From JAIQFL01 sp035295745 (GTDB taxonomy: Bacteria; Acidobacteriota; Terriglobia; Bryobacterales; Bryobacteraceae), in the NCBI GenBank assembly GCA_035295745.1, contig DATGIL010000060.1, positions 44,243 to 108,242 on the forward strand: DNA of 64,000 nt, given 5' to 3'. The notes below the pieces were generated by a model. That model did not search any database and had not been told where the DNA came from. It saw nothing but the letters and a program-made list of their open reading frames with translations. Each line of letters starts with the position of its first letter. Within the stretch, counting starts at the first letter, position 1. The translations under genes were made by a program, and so were the position numbers. Positions 35,273 through 44,389 of the stretch are shown here, piece after piece.

Positions 35273-35935
35273 GATCGCTTGCTCACGCGCGGCTCGCAAC
35301 GAGCCGCGACCGTGAGGGAGCGTTGCCGCCACCTCGCGAAAAGCAGTCAAGATCGCTTGCTCACGCGCGCGGCTCGCAAAGCGCACGGATCGTCGAACGT
35401 TACGAGCCGCGACCGTGAGGGAGCGTTGCCGCCACCTCGCGAAAAGCAGTCAAGGTCGCTTGCTCACGCGCGCGGCTCGCAAGCGCACGGATCGTCGAAC
35501 GTTGCGAGCCGCGACCGTGAGGGAGCGTTGCCACCACGCCGCGAAAAGCAGTCAAGATCGCTTGCTCACGCGCGCGGCTCGCAAAGCGCACGGATCGTCG
35601 AACGTTGCGAGCCGCGACCGTGAGGGAGCGTTGCCACCACGCCGCGAAAAGCAGTCAAGATCGCTTGCTCACGCGCGCGGCTCGCAAAGCGCACTGATCG
35701 TAGAACGTTACGAACCGCGACCGTGAGGGAGCGTTGCCACCACGCCGCGAAAAGCAGTCAAGATCGCTTGCTCACGCGCGCGGCTCGCAAAGCGCACGGA
35801 TCGTCGAACGTTACGAGCCGCGACCGTGAGGGAGCGGTGCCACCACGCCGCGAAAAGCAGTCAAGATCGCTTGCTCACGCGCGCGGCTCGCAAAGCGCAC
35901 GGATCCCGCGAACGTTGCGAGCCGCGACCGTGCCA
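35273..35935. repeat. Tandem array of seven ~103-bp units built on the dispersed palindrome
   Basis: Units begin GATCGCTTGCTCACGCG at 35273, 35351, 35454 (G variant), 35556, 35659, 35762 and 35865. The first is 78 bp and lacks the centre; the rest are 102-103 bp. Each has the left arm with GCGGCTCGCAA, a centre with GCACGGATCGTCGAACGTT, the right arm CGAGCCGCGACCGTGAGGG, and a spacer GAAAAGCAGTCAA found only at this locus. The last unit is cut short. Frames through it encode only repeat translations. It separates the DUF892 gene from a hybrid kinase gene. Confidence 0.93.
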
Positions 35936-36031
35936 CCATGCGATGGTGGAGCGTGTAATAAAGTCTGATTTCGTACATGCTGCGCCGACCCGGTTGTCCC
36001 TGGGGGGTGGCGGTCTTTATCATGTTAGCTA

Positions 36032-38323
36032 GTGCCTGAGGTGATTGATACACTCGGGGCCAGTGAAGAACGCTACCGGGCGCTCTTCGAGGCTACCCAG
36101 GATGGGATTCTCATCGTCGACAGCCAAGGCCGGTTCGTCGATGTGAACGAAAGCTTTTGCCGGATTCTCCGAGTTGCGCGGGAACGTCTGATAGGCGCAC
36201 CATTTCTGGATTTCGTTGTCCCCGGGCGTCTATCCGAGACCGTGGATGCCATGGCGCGGCTGCGCTCAAGCTGTTCGATCGCCGTGGAGTTCCCGCTACG
36301 GGCGGCGGACGGGCACCAGGTCGAGTTGGAGTGGAGTTCTTCCTCTCGCTATCTTCCCGGTCTGTACTTCTGCTCGTGCCGCGATGTGACGGAACGGAAA
36401 CAGGCAGAGTGGGAGTTGGTCAAGAGCGAAGCGCGGTATCGGGCGCTTGTCGAAGCATCGGGACAGGTGGTCTGGACCGCGGACGCCACCGGGCGCCGCG
36501 ACGAAACCAGCCGCGGGTGGTGGACCGACCTCACCGGCCAATCGCGCGAAGAGAGCGACGGTTGGAACTGGCTGGATGCCGTACATCCTGACGATCGTCA
36601 GAGGGTGCAGGGCCAGTGGACGGAAGCAATCGAGGCCAAGCGCGCTCTCAAGAGCGAGTATCGCGTCCGCATGTGGAACGGCATCTACCGGAACATCACG
36701 GCACGTGGGATTCCGGTGACCAACGAGGATGGTTCATTTCGTGAATGGGTCGGAACATTTACGGACGTTACGGAGCAGCGATCGGCAGAGAACGCCATCG
36801 CGGTGAGCGCTGCGAAACTGCGGGCCTACTTCGAGACGGCGTCGCAAGGCATCGTGCGGGTTGATGAACACGGGCGGATCGAAGAACTCAATGCGCGATT
36901 CGTAGAGCTTTGCGGCTACAGCCGGGAGGAGTTGATCGGCCGCGAGGTGACGATGCTCATCCCGGATGAGATGCGCGAGAAGTACGGGCGCCGCATCGGA
37001 GGCCTCTTTCGCAGCGCCAAGACGAGGGCGATGGGCACCGGGCTGGAATTGACGGCCCGTCATAAGGACGGCCACGAATTCCCCGTCGAAATGGGAGTGA
37101 GCTTCGTGCACGCCCCCGAAGGTACGCGCGCGCTAGCCTTCGTTTCGGACATCACGGAACGGAAACGGTCGGAAGCGGCGCTCCTGGAAAACCAGAAGCT
37201 GGAAAGCCTGGGCGTACTGGCAGGGGGAATCGCGCACGACTTCAACAATCTGCTGGTCGGAATCATGGGCAACGCCAGCCTGCTGCAAACCGCGCCTCTC
37301 ACCGACGTCTATCGCGAGACCGTTTTCGAGATCCTAAAGGCCAGTCACCGGGCCGCCGACCTCACCCGGCAGTTGTTGGCCTACGCAGGCCAGGCGCGTT
37401 TCGATATGCGCCCGGTGAACCTCTCCGCTCTGGTGAAGGAAATCAGCACGCTGGTTCATGCATCGATACCGAAGACAGTATATGTGCGTCTCGATTTGGA
37501 CGATAACGCCCCTGCGATTTGCGCGGATGCCGGGCAGATTCAGCAGGTGATCATGAATCTGGTGATCAACGGCGCGGAGTCCATTCCGCCAAACACTCCT
37601 GGCGTGGTGGTCGTCCGGACGGCCAGGCAGGAGATCGACGCCGAGTACATTCGCGCGCATTTCGGGGCGGGTCAACTGGAGGCCGGCAGCTACGTCTGCC
37701 TGGAGATTCAGGATACAGGCGTAGGCATGGATGAAGCGACGCGCTTGCGAATCTTCGATCCCTTCTTCACCACGAAATTCATGGGCCGCGGCCTGGGGCT
37801 CTCGGCGGTTCTCGGAATCGTCCGCGCGCATCACGGCGCTCTGCAGGTAGAGAGCCGCCCCGGCGATGGCAGTACGTTCCAGGTGGTCTTTCCAGCTCTG
37901 GATACCACGGTGCTGGCGGAGGAAGAGACCACAGAAGAGGGCGACCTCGCCGGCCATGGATTGATTCTCGTAGTGGACGATGAACCCACGATTCGCCGCA
38001 CCGCCAAGATGGCATTGGAGCGTTACGGCTACCAGGTTCTGGTTGCACGCGATGGTCTCATGGCGGTGGAACTATTTGAGGACCGTCCCGATGACATCGT
38101 GCTGGTCCTCATGGACCTGACGATGCCCGAAATGGGAGGAGAAGAGACGCTGCGGCGATTGCAGGCGATTCGCCCGGATGTCCGCGTCATCTTATCGAGC
38201 GGCTACCACGAGACGGATGTGATCCAGCAGTTCACCGGGCAGCGGCTGGCCGGGTTCATACAGAAGCCCTACACGATTCGTACGCTGGCGAGCAAGGTGA
38301 AGGCCGGCCTCACGCAACGGTAA
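36032..38323 (+). CDS. Hybrid histidine kinase with three PAS domains and C-terminal receiver
   Basis: A 763-residue soluble kinase with GTG start at 36032. Three PAS domains each begin in a typical way (SEERYRALFEATQDGILI; SEARYRALVEASGQVVW; LRAYFETASQGIVRV) and end with DVTERK/DVTEQR/DITERK. The HisKA box is GGIAHDFNNLLVGIMGNA (His about 402), the ATPase has NLVINGAES, DTGVGM and GRGLGLSA, and the receiver has LVVDDEPTIRR and LMDLTMPEMGG with KPY near the end. This is the NtrB/FixL-like class where the receiver modulates output. No ligand-specific residues were identified. It lies just after the repeat array. Confidence 0.93.
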   Translation: MPEVIDTLGASEERYRALFEATQDGILIVDSQGRFVDVNESFCRILRVARERLIGAPFLDFVVPGRLSETVDAMARLRSSCSIAVEFPLRAADGHQVELEWSSSSRYLPGLYFCSCRDVTERKQAEWELVKSEARYRALVEASGQVVWTADATGRRDETSRGWWTDLTGQSREESDGWNWLDAVHPDDRQRVQGQWTEAIEAKRALKSEYRVRMWNGIYRNITARGIPVTNEDGSFREWVGTFTDVTEQRSAENAIAVSAAKLRAYFETASQGIVRVDEHGRIEELNARFVELCGYSREELIGREVTMLIPDEMREKYGRRIGGLFRSAKTRAMGTGLELTARHKDGHEFPVEMGVSFVHAPEGTRALAFVSDITERKRSEAALLENQKLESLGVLAGGIAHDFNNLLVGIMGNASLLQTAPLTDVYRETVFEILKASHRAADLTRQLLAYAGQARFDMRPVNLSALVKEISTLVHASIPKTVYVRLDLDDNAPAICADAGQIQQVIMNLVINGAESIPPNTPGVVVVRTARQEIDAEYIRAHFGAGQLEAGSYVCLEIQDTGVGMDEATRLRIFDPFFTTKFMGRGLGLSAVLGIVRAHHGALQVESRPGDGSTFQVVFPALDTTVLAEEETTEEGDLAGHGLILVVDDEPTIRRTAKMALERYGYQVLVARDGLMAVELFEDRPDDIVLVLMDLTMPEMGGEETLRRLQAIRPDVRVILSSGYHETDVIQQFTGQRLAGFIQKPYTIRTLASKVKAGLTQR

Positions 38324-38368
38324 CTGCACGAGCGTCAACAGCCATTGCCGAGGAGTAAAATAGCGCTC

Positions 38369-39469
38369 GTGAAGATCTCTCGGCGCGATATCTGGAAGTA
38401 TTCTGCGATAGCCGGGGCTGTTACGCTCGGGCTGCCGCGCAGTAAGGCCGCCACATCCAAACCCGGAATGCCCGGACCGTTCCCCGGACTCGTAGTCGGT
38501 GTCGAACATCCAGGCGTGATTGCCAATGGAATTTACCAGGCCGACCCCGTTCGCAAGGTGATGGAGAAGGGCATGACCGCCCTCACAGGTGCGCCGAGTT
38601 GGGCGGAAGCCTGGCGCTCACTGTTCGAGAAGGGCGACGTGGTGGGGATCAAGGTCAGCCCAGTGGGCGGGCGAACGCTGTGTTCCGATGCGACCGTGAT
38701 GCACTCGATTCTCGACGGCTTGAAAGAGGCCGGAGTCACCGGCGGCGACGTGATCGTGTACAACCGCTACCGGCAGGAAACGCTGGACGCGGGAATCGAT
38801 CAATGGGTCCCCAAAGGGGTCCGCATGGAGTTTGGGTCCAAGGCGTACAACGACACCCAGTTGGATATGGACGGCTACGATCCCGATCACTACATGGAGA
38901 TCGCGCTGATCAAGCCGGGCGAAAACTGGAGCGATCCGCACTTCCGGCGTTCGTATGTCGCCAGGACCATCACGCGCCAGGTCAACAAGTTCATCAATCT
39001 TCCGGTGTTGAAGCATCATCAGTCGGCCGGCGTGACGATCGCGCTCAAGAACATGTCACACGGCATGGTGAACAACGTCAATCGCAGCCATCTGACGCCG
39101 ACCGCCAACGCGTGCGGGATGTTCATTCCGTCGGTAGTCAGCCTGCCGGTGATTCGCGAAAAGGCGGTGCTGCATATTTGCGATGCGGTGAAGGCGTCGT
39201 ATCACGGCGGACCTCCGGCACGCCCGCAGTTCATGTGGGAGCACAAGACGATTTACTTTGCGACGGACCCGGTAGCGCTCGATAAGACGGGATTGAAAGT
39301 GATCGACGCGCAGCGCACGAAGATGGGAATGCCCTCGATTGCACTTTCGAAGCCCGACGATGCGAGCCACTTCCTGAACTGCCAGGTGGAGCACATCGAA
39401 ATCGCCGGCTCGCTGGGACTCGGCGTGTTCGACGATAAGAAGATCCAGGTCAAGAAGTTCACTCTGTAG
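38369..39469 (+). CDS. DUF362 domain protein with Tat leader
   Basis: A 366-residue protein. GTG 38369 gives MKISRRDIWKYSAIAGAVTLGLP, a twin-arginine leader; an upstream TTG adds eight residues. The DUF362 core has GDVVGIKVSPVGGRTLCSD, DVIVYNRYRQET, FINLPVLKHHQSAGVTIALKNMSHGMV and FATDPVALDKTGLKVID. The family is often linked to iron-sulfur proteins, but no Cys cluster is seen here and its reaction is unknown. It is followed by the G-rich repeat. Confidence 0.85.
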   Translation: MKISRRDIWKYSAIAGAVTLGLPRSKAATSKPGMPGPFPGLVVGVEHPGVIANGIYQADPVRKVMEKGMTALTGAPSWAEAWRSLFEKGDVVGIKVSPVGGRTLCSDATVMHSILDGLKEAGVTGGDVIVYNRYRQETLDAGIDQWVPKGVRMEFGSKAYNDTQLDMDGYDPDHYMEIALIKPGENWSDPHFRRSYVARTITRQVNKFINLPVLKHHQSAGVTIALKNMSHGMVNNVNRSHLTPTANACGMFIPSVVSLPVIREKAVLHICDAVKASYHGGPPARPQFMWEHKTIYFATDPVALDKTGLKVIDAQRTKMGMPSIALSKPDDASHFLNCQVEHIEIAGSLGLGVFDDKKIQVKKFTL

Positions 39470-39470
39470 T

Positions 39471-39585
39471 CCGTGGCGTCACGGCGCGAACACCGTTGAA
39501 AGCAGGGGTTGGGGGTTGGGGGTTGGGGTTGGGGTTGGGGGTTAGGGGTTGGGGGTAAGGGGTTGGGGGTTCGCGGCGTGTCTTG
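39471..39585 (+). repeat. Long G-rich repeat element with shared flanks
   Basis: The element starts CCGTGGCGTCACGGCGCGAA, continues CACCGTTGAAAGCA, then has about twelve runs of 4-5 G separated by TT, TTA or TAA (39504-39571), and ends TTCGCGGCGTGTC. The leader and tail match the element at 13887-13946. The G-runs could form several quadruplexes on the plus strand, which is the sense strand of ileS, whose ATG is 68 bases further on. Confidence 0.8.
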
Positions 39586-39653
39586 ACGCTTTCGTTGCCC
39601 CGGAATCGACAGACTCTGCGCCACGTCTGCCGGCACAGCTATCATGGAAGTAC

Positions 39654-42600
39654 ATGTATCGGCCCGTACCGAGAGTCCCTGAATTTCCTGTAATCGAGCG
39701 AGAAATCCTGCGCTTTTGGCAAGAGAATCGCGTCTTCGACAAGCTGCGCGAGCAGACCGCGAATGGTCCTCGCTGGTCGTTCCTCGATGGGCCCATTACC
39801 GCGAACAATCCCATGGGTGTGCATCACGCCTGGGGGCGCTCGCTCAAGGATATGTATCAGCGCTATCACGCCATGAACGGGCAGCGATTGCGCTACCAGA
39901 ACGGCTTCGACTGCCAAGGCCTGTGGGTAGAGGTCGAGGTGGAGAAGAGCCTCGGCCTGCAGACTAAGCGCGAAATCCATAGCTACGGCATGGCGAACTT
40001 CGTCCGCGCCTGCAAAGAGCGAGTCTTGACCTATGCCGCCAGGCAGACCGAGCAGTCGATCCGCCTGGGGTACTGGTGCGATTGGGACGACCCCACGCTG
40101 CTGCTCACGCTGCGCGACGCGCTCGAAGATGGCGACCGCACCATCACCGCGACGCTGCCGAGCGGGCACACCGAGACGGCGCGTGCGAGCGAGATCATCC
40201 GCAAGTTGGGGTCGGCCGAGTATGGCGGCAGCTATTTCACCTTCTCTGACGAGAACAATTACACCATCTGGGCATTTCTCAAGAAGTGCAATGACGAAGG
40301 ATTCATCTACCGCGGCCATGACGTGATGCCATGGTGCGGACGCTGCGGCACGGGCCTTTCGCAAATGGAAGTCGCCGAGGGCCGGCGCATCACCGCGCAC
40401 ACCTCGGTGTTTGTGCGATTCCCGGTGAAGGGCCAGGATCACACCGCGCTACTGGTCTGGACGACCACACCCTGGACGCTCACCTCGAACGTGGCGGTGG
40501 CCGTGAATCCAGCGATGACCTACCTCAAGGTACGCCACGGCGATTGGATTTACTACGTCGCCAAGGCGAACTTCGAACACGATCGCGTGCAGGACCTGCA
40601 GGTGGAAGGCAAGCACGAGACTCACAAACTACCTTCGATTCGCACCATCCTGAAGGGCAGCGGGCCAGTGGAGGTGTTGTCGGAACTGCCCGGAAGCGAA
40701 CTGTTGGGCCTCGCGTACCGCGGGCCTTTCGACGATCTACCCGCCCAGAATACTCCGGGGGGCGTGTTTCCCTACGGAACTACCGGGGAAGGTAAGACGG
40801 CCGCGGAATCGCACCGTGTCATTGCCTGGAGCGCGATCAGCGAGGCGGAAGGAACGGGTCTCGTCCACATCGCGCCCGGATGCGGCGCTGAGGACCAGGA
40901 GCTCGGCAAAGACAATCTGCTTCCGTTCGTCGCACCGCTGGATGAATCGGCGGTGTTCCTCGAGAGCTTCGGGCCGTTCACGGGACAGAAGTGCAATGAA
41001 GTCGCCGAGCCAGTGATCGCGGCGCTTAAGGCCTCCGGTCTGCTGGCCGCGCGCGAGCGCTATCCGCACGTCTATCCGCATTGCTGGCGCTGCAAAGAGG
41101 AACTCGTCTTCCGCCCTGTCGACGAGTGGTTCATTCGCATGGATTGGCGCGACCGCATTCAGCGCGTCGTGCCCACCATCCAGTGGATTCCGCCCGAGGG
41201 CGAGGCTCGCGAGCTGGACTGGCTCAAAAACATGAGCGACTGGATGATCTCGAAGAAGCGCTTCTGGGGACTCGCACTGCCCATCTGGGTCTGCAGCGAG
41301 TGTGCGCACTTCACCGTGATCGGCAGCCGCGAAGAGTTGCAGTCGCGCGCGGTCGAAGGCTGGGATGTTTTCGAGGGCAACTCGCCCCATCGCCCGTACA
41401 TCGACGCCGTCAAGATCAAATGTGAGAAATGCGGTGCAACGTCCTCTCGAATTGAAGACGTGGGGAATCCCTGGCTCGACGCCGGCATCGTGCCCTTCAG
41501 CACCATGGGCTACACCACGGACCGGGCTACCTGGGAGAAGTGGTTTCCCGCCGACCTGGTGCTCGAAAGCTTTCCCGGACAGTTCCGCAACTGGTTCTAC
41601 TCCATGCTGGCGATGAGCGCCATGATGGATGGTCGTGCGCCGTTCAAATCGCTGCTGGGGCACGCGCTGGTGCGCGATGCGCGCGGCGAGGAGATGCATA
41701 AGTCGAAGGGCAACTCGATCGCGTTCGATGAGGCGGCGGAGGTCTTTGGCGCGGAAGTGATGCGCTACATCTACGCGGAGCAGAAGACTGCGCAGCATCT
41801 GAATTTCCCCGACCTGCATCCCGCGGGGAGTGCCGGCCATACGATCGACGGCGAGGCGCGGCGCAAGCTGCTGACTTTCTGGAATTGCTACAGCTTCTTC
41901 GTGATGTATGCGACGGCCGACAAGTGGACGCCAGGCGACCCCGTGCCCGTCACCAACGAGCTGGATCGCTGGGTGCTGACGAAATTGCAGCGCCTGGTGG
42001 CGGCGGCCCACAGCGCCTTCCAGAGCTACGAACACTACCGCCTGGTGGAGGCGTTTCAGGACTTCGACGAGCAGTTCTCAAACTGGTATCTGCGGCGATC
42101 GCGGCGCCGATTTTGGGACAGCGAGCCGGATGCGTACCAGACGCTGTACACAGTGCTGCTCACGGTCACCCGCGTGATGGCGCCCGCGCTGCCGTTCCTC
42201 ACGGAAGAGATCTATCAGAACCTGGTCCGCGCTATCGATCCCGCGGCTCCGATTTCGGTGCATCTGACGCCGTATCCGCAAGTGGACGAAGCGCTGATTG
42301 ATGGGCAACTGGAGCAGAGCATCGAAGCCGTGATTCGCCTCAAGAATCTGGCCTTGAACCTGAGAACGCAGAGCAAGGTGAAGATCCGGCAGCCGCTGGG
42401 CACGCTGTACGTGCGGCCTAAGGACGATGCCGACCGCCGCGTACTGGAGAATTCGGACTACGCCGGCCAAATCCTCGAAGAAGGCAACCTCAAAAAGCTG
42501 GCGCTCATCGAGGACGAGGCGGCGATGGTGAAGGTGCGGCTCAAGCCCGACGCCAAGAAAGTCGGACCGCGTGCCGGCAAGTATCTCAAAGCGCTCACGC

Positions 42601-43043
42601 AGGCACTCGAGCAGACGGACGCTGCCATTCTCAAGAAGAGCGGTCCCTACCCGGTAAATGTCGAAGGGCAGACATTCGAGTTGGCGGCCGACGAAATCAT
42701 AATCTCTTTCGAAGGGCCGGCGAATCTCAAGTGCAGTCTGGAACAGGGCACCTTTATGGCGCTCGATACGACACTCACGCCCGAGTTGCAGCAGGAAGGG
42801 CTGGCTCGCGATTTCAACCGCCTGATCCAGGATCAGCGCAAAGCTATGAACCTGGAGATCTCCGACCGCATCGTGGTCACCTACTGTGCGCCGCCGCGAA
42901 TCGCCGCGGCAATCGCGGCACACCGCGAGTACCTGCAGAACGAACTGTTGGCGGAGCGTCTGGAACCCTCAGCAGATCAGTCGAACGGAGTGAAGCTTTC
43001 TCTCGGCGGCGAAGAGATTATGGTGACCGTGCAGAAGGTGTAG
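39654..43043 (+). CDS. ileS: Isoleucine-tRNA ligase, eukaryote-like class with atypical HIGH motif
   Basis: A 1129-residue class I synthetase from ATG 39654 (MYRPVPRVPEFPVIEREILRFW). The HIGH region reads NPMGVHHAWGRSLKD (about 53-65) and the KMSKS loop MHKSKGNSI (about 681). The CP1 editing domain has LLVWTTTPWTLTSNVAVAV, and zinc-type CxxC pairs occur (CGRCG, CWRCK, CEKCG). The C-terminus, LTPELQQEGLARDFNRLIQDQRK, is typical of type-2/eukaryote-like IleRS. Type-2 enzymes are often naturally mupirocin-resistant. The window shows no second ileS, so whether this is the housekeeping copy is unknown. Confidence 0.92.
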   Translation: MYRPVPRVPEFPVIEREILRFWQENRVFDKLREQTANGPRWSFLDGPITANNPMGVHHAWGRSLKDMYQRYHAMNGQRLRYQNGFDCQGLWVEVEVEKSLGLQTKREIHSYGMANFVRACKERVLTYAARQTEQSIRLGYWCDWDDPTLLLTLRDALEDGDRTITATLPSGHTETARASEIIRKLGSAEYGGSYFTFSDENNYTIWAFLKKCNDEGFIYRGHDVMPWCGRCGTGLSQMEVAEGRRITAHTSVFVRFPVKGQDHTALLVWTTTPWTLTSNVAVAVNPAMTYLKVRHGDWIYYVAKANFEHDRVQDLQVEGKHETHKLPSIRTILKGSGPVEVLSELPGSELLGLAYRGPFDDLPAQNTPGGVFPYGTTGEGKTAAESHRVIAWSAISEAEGTGLVHIAPGCGAEDQELGKDNLLPFVAPLDESAVFLESFGPFTGQKCNEVAEPVIAALKASGLLAARERYPHVYPHCWRCKEELVFRPVDEWFIRMDWRDRIQRVVPTIQWIPPEGEARELDWLKNMSDWMISKKRFWGLALPIWVCSECAHFTVIGSREELQSRAVEGWDVFEGNSPHRPYIDAVKIKCEKCGATSSRIEDVGNPWLDAGIVPFSTMGYTTDRATWEKWFPADLVLESFPGQFRNWFYSMLAMSAMMDGRAPFKSLLGHALVRDARGEEMHKSKGNSIAFDEAAEVFGAEVMRYIYAEQKTAQHLNFPDLHPAGSAGHTIDGEARRKLLTFWNCYSFFVMYATADKWTPGDPVPVTNELDRWVLTKLQRLVAAAHSAFQSYEHYRLVEAFQDFDEQFSNWYLRRSRRRFWDSEPDAYQTLYTVLLTVTRVMAPALPFLTEEIYQNLVRAIDPAAPISVHLTPYPQVDEALIDGQLEQSIEAVIRLKNLALNLRTQSKVKIRQPLGTLYVRPKDDADRRVLENSDYAGQILEEGNLKKLALIEDEAAMVKVRLKPDAKKVGPRAGKYLKALTQALEQTDAAILKKSGPYPVNVEGQTFELAADEIIISFEGPANLKCSLEQGTFMALDTTLTPELQQEGLARDFNRLIQDQRKAMNLEISDRIVVTYCAPPRIAAAIAAHREYLQNELLAERLEPSADQSNGVKLSLGGEEIMVTVQKV

Positions 43044-43049
43044 GGGTTC

Positions 43050-43514
43050 GTGGATACGGTCACGATCCGGCCCGCTGAGCCGCGCGATGTTCCGCAGATC
43101 GCGGCGCTCTGTCACGCGCTTTGGCCGGATGGAAGTATCGATGAGCACGCTCGTGAACTTGCGGCGCTGTTACTGTCGGGCAATCGTGGGACGCTGCCGG
43201 CCACGATCCTGATCGCGCAGGACAGCACTGGATCGGTCGCCGGCTTCATCGACTGCGGCCTGCGGTCGCATGCCGACGGATGCGATTCGTCCCATCCGGT
43301 GGGATATATTGAGGGTTGGTATGTGGTTCCATCGCAGCGCAGGCGCGGTATTGCCGCGCGTCTGCTCGCCGCGGCGGAACAATGGGCGATTGCGCAAGGC
43401 TGCCATGAGCTTGCATCCGATACCTGGATCGACAATCTGGATTCGCAGCGGGTCCATGAAGCGCTCGGGTTTGAGGTGGTGGACCGGTGCGTGAACTACA
43501 GGAAGAAGCTTTAG
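43050..43514 (+). CDS. GNAT acetyltransferase, AAC(6')-like
   Basis: A 154-residue acetyl-CoA dependent transferase with GTG start 6 bp after ileS. It carries TIRPAEPRDVPQIAALCHALWPDG, then YIEGWYVVPSQRRRGIAARLLAAAEQWA with the acetyl-CoA loop (Q/R)xxGxA, and GCHELASDTWIDNLDSQRVHEALGFEVVDRCVNYRK. The ASD, S-x-x-x-H-x-ALGF and YRK pattern is that of chromosomal aminoglycoside 6'-N-acetyltransferases. Activity on aminoglycosides is inferred from this similarity only; another amine may be the substrate. It overlaps the hydrolase gene by 28 bp. Confidence 0.8.
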   Translation: MDTVTIRPAEPRDVPQIAALCHALWPDGSIDEHARELAALLLSGNRGTLPATILIAQDSTGSVAGFIDCGLRSHADGCDSSHPVGYIEGWYVVPSQRRRGIAARLLAAAEQWAIAQGCHELASDTWIDNLDSQRVHEALGFEVVDRCVNYRKKL

Positions 43515-44389
43515 CGCAGCAGTTTCCCGTGCGGTTCTCGCGAGCCGCCACCAATGGAATCGAGCTGCATATCGCAGAGGCGGGCCCCGAGGATGGTCCT
43601 CTACTGTTCCTGCTTCACGGATTCCCGGAATTCTGGTACTGCTGGCGGAATCAGATTTCGGCTCTGGCCGAGAGCGGATTCCACGTCATCGCGCCTGACC
43701 AGCGCGGCTACAACCTCAGCGACAAACCGCAGGGTATCAATCGCTACCACCTGGACGATCTTGCAGCCGACATTGTGGGACTTGCCGATCGGCTCAGACG
43801 CGAGCAGTTCAGCGTCGCAGGGCATGACTGGGGAGCCGGGGTTGCCTGGTGGCTGGCGCAAAAGTACCCGGCGCGCGTGAGTCGTCTGGCGATTCTCAAT
43901 GCGCCTCATCCCGCGGTCTGGATTCACGCGATGCGTCACAATCCCGTGCAACGGAAGAAGAGCCGGTATGTGCGGATCCTGCAACTTCCCTGGCTGCCGG
44001 AGTTCCTGGTGAGCGCGGGCAACTACAACGGCCTCGCGAAAGCCTTCGCGTCCTGTAGCCGGAAAGATGCGTTCTCAAAGGAAGATCTGGCCCTCTACCG
44101 CGCAGCATGGCGCCAGCCCAAGGCGATCACCTCGATGATCAACTGGTATCGCGCCATTCTCCAGCAGCCGCCTTCGCTGACGCCCGAGATTCGAATCACT
44201 CCTCCGTGCCTCCTGACTTGGGGCAAGCACGATGCCTATGCCGAGCCGGTGTTGGCGGAAGAGAGCGCGAGTCTTTGTGTCAATCCACGTCTCGAGTATC
44301 TGGAACAGGCCACACACTGGGTACAGCATGACGAGCCCGAGCGGGTGGCGAGCTTACTTATCAGCTTCTTCAAGATTAATGAGAAATAA
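43487..44389 (+). CDS. Alpha/beta hydrolase, epoxide-hydrolase-like
   Basis: A 300-residue hydrolase with GTG start at 43487. LFLLHGFPEFWYCWRNQI has the HGFPE oxyanion motif (44-48), APDQRGYNLSDKP follows, and GHDWGAGVAWWLA holds the nucleophile Asp114. TWGKHDAYAEP and ATHWVQHDEPE near the end contain the acid and the catalytic His. Asp rather than Ser as nucleophile, with the GHDWG context, supports epoxide hydrolase or fluoroacetate/haloalkane dehalogenase-type chemistry. It may be co-transcribed with ileS and the acetyltransferase. Confidence 0.88.
   Translation: MRELQEEALAQQFPVRFSRAATNGIELHIAEAGPEDGPLLFLLHGFPEFWYCWRNQISALAESGFHVIAPDQRGYNLSDKPQGINRYHLDDLAADIVGLADRLRREQFSVAGHDWGAGVAWWLAQKYPARVSRLAILNAPHPAVWIHAMRHNPVQRKKSRYVRILQLPWLPEFLVSAGNYNGLAKAFASCSRKDAFSKEDLALYRAAWRQPKAITSMINWYRAILQQPPSLTPEIRITPPCLLTWGKHDAYAEPVLAEESASLCVNPRLEYLEQATHWVQHDEPERVASLLISFFKINEK

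Noticed and set aside
35273..35935. CRISPR array
   Set aside because: Units are about 103 bp and nearly identical throughout. There are no short repeats separated by unique spacers and no cas genes.
39504..39571. Telomere of a linear replicon
   Set aside because: The G-tract is internal, flanked by ordinary genes and by the same leader and tail as another internal copy.
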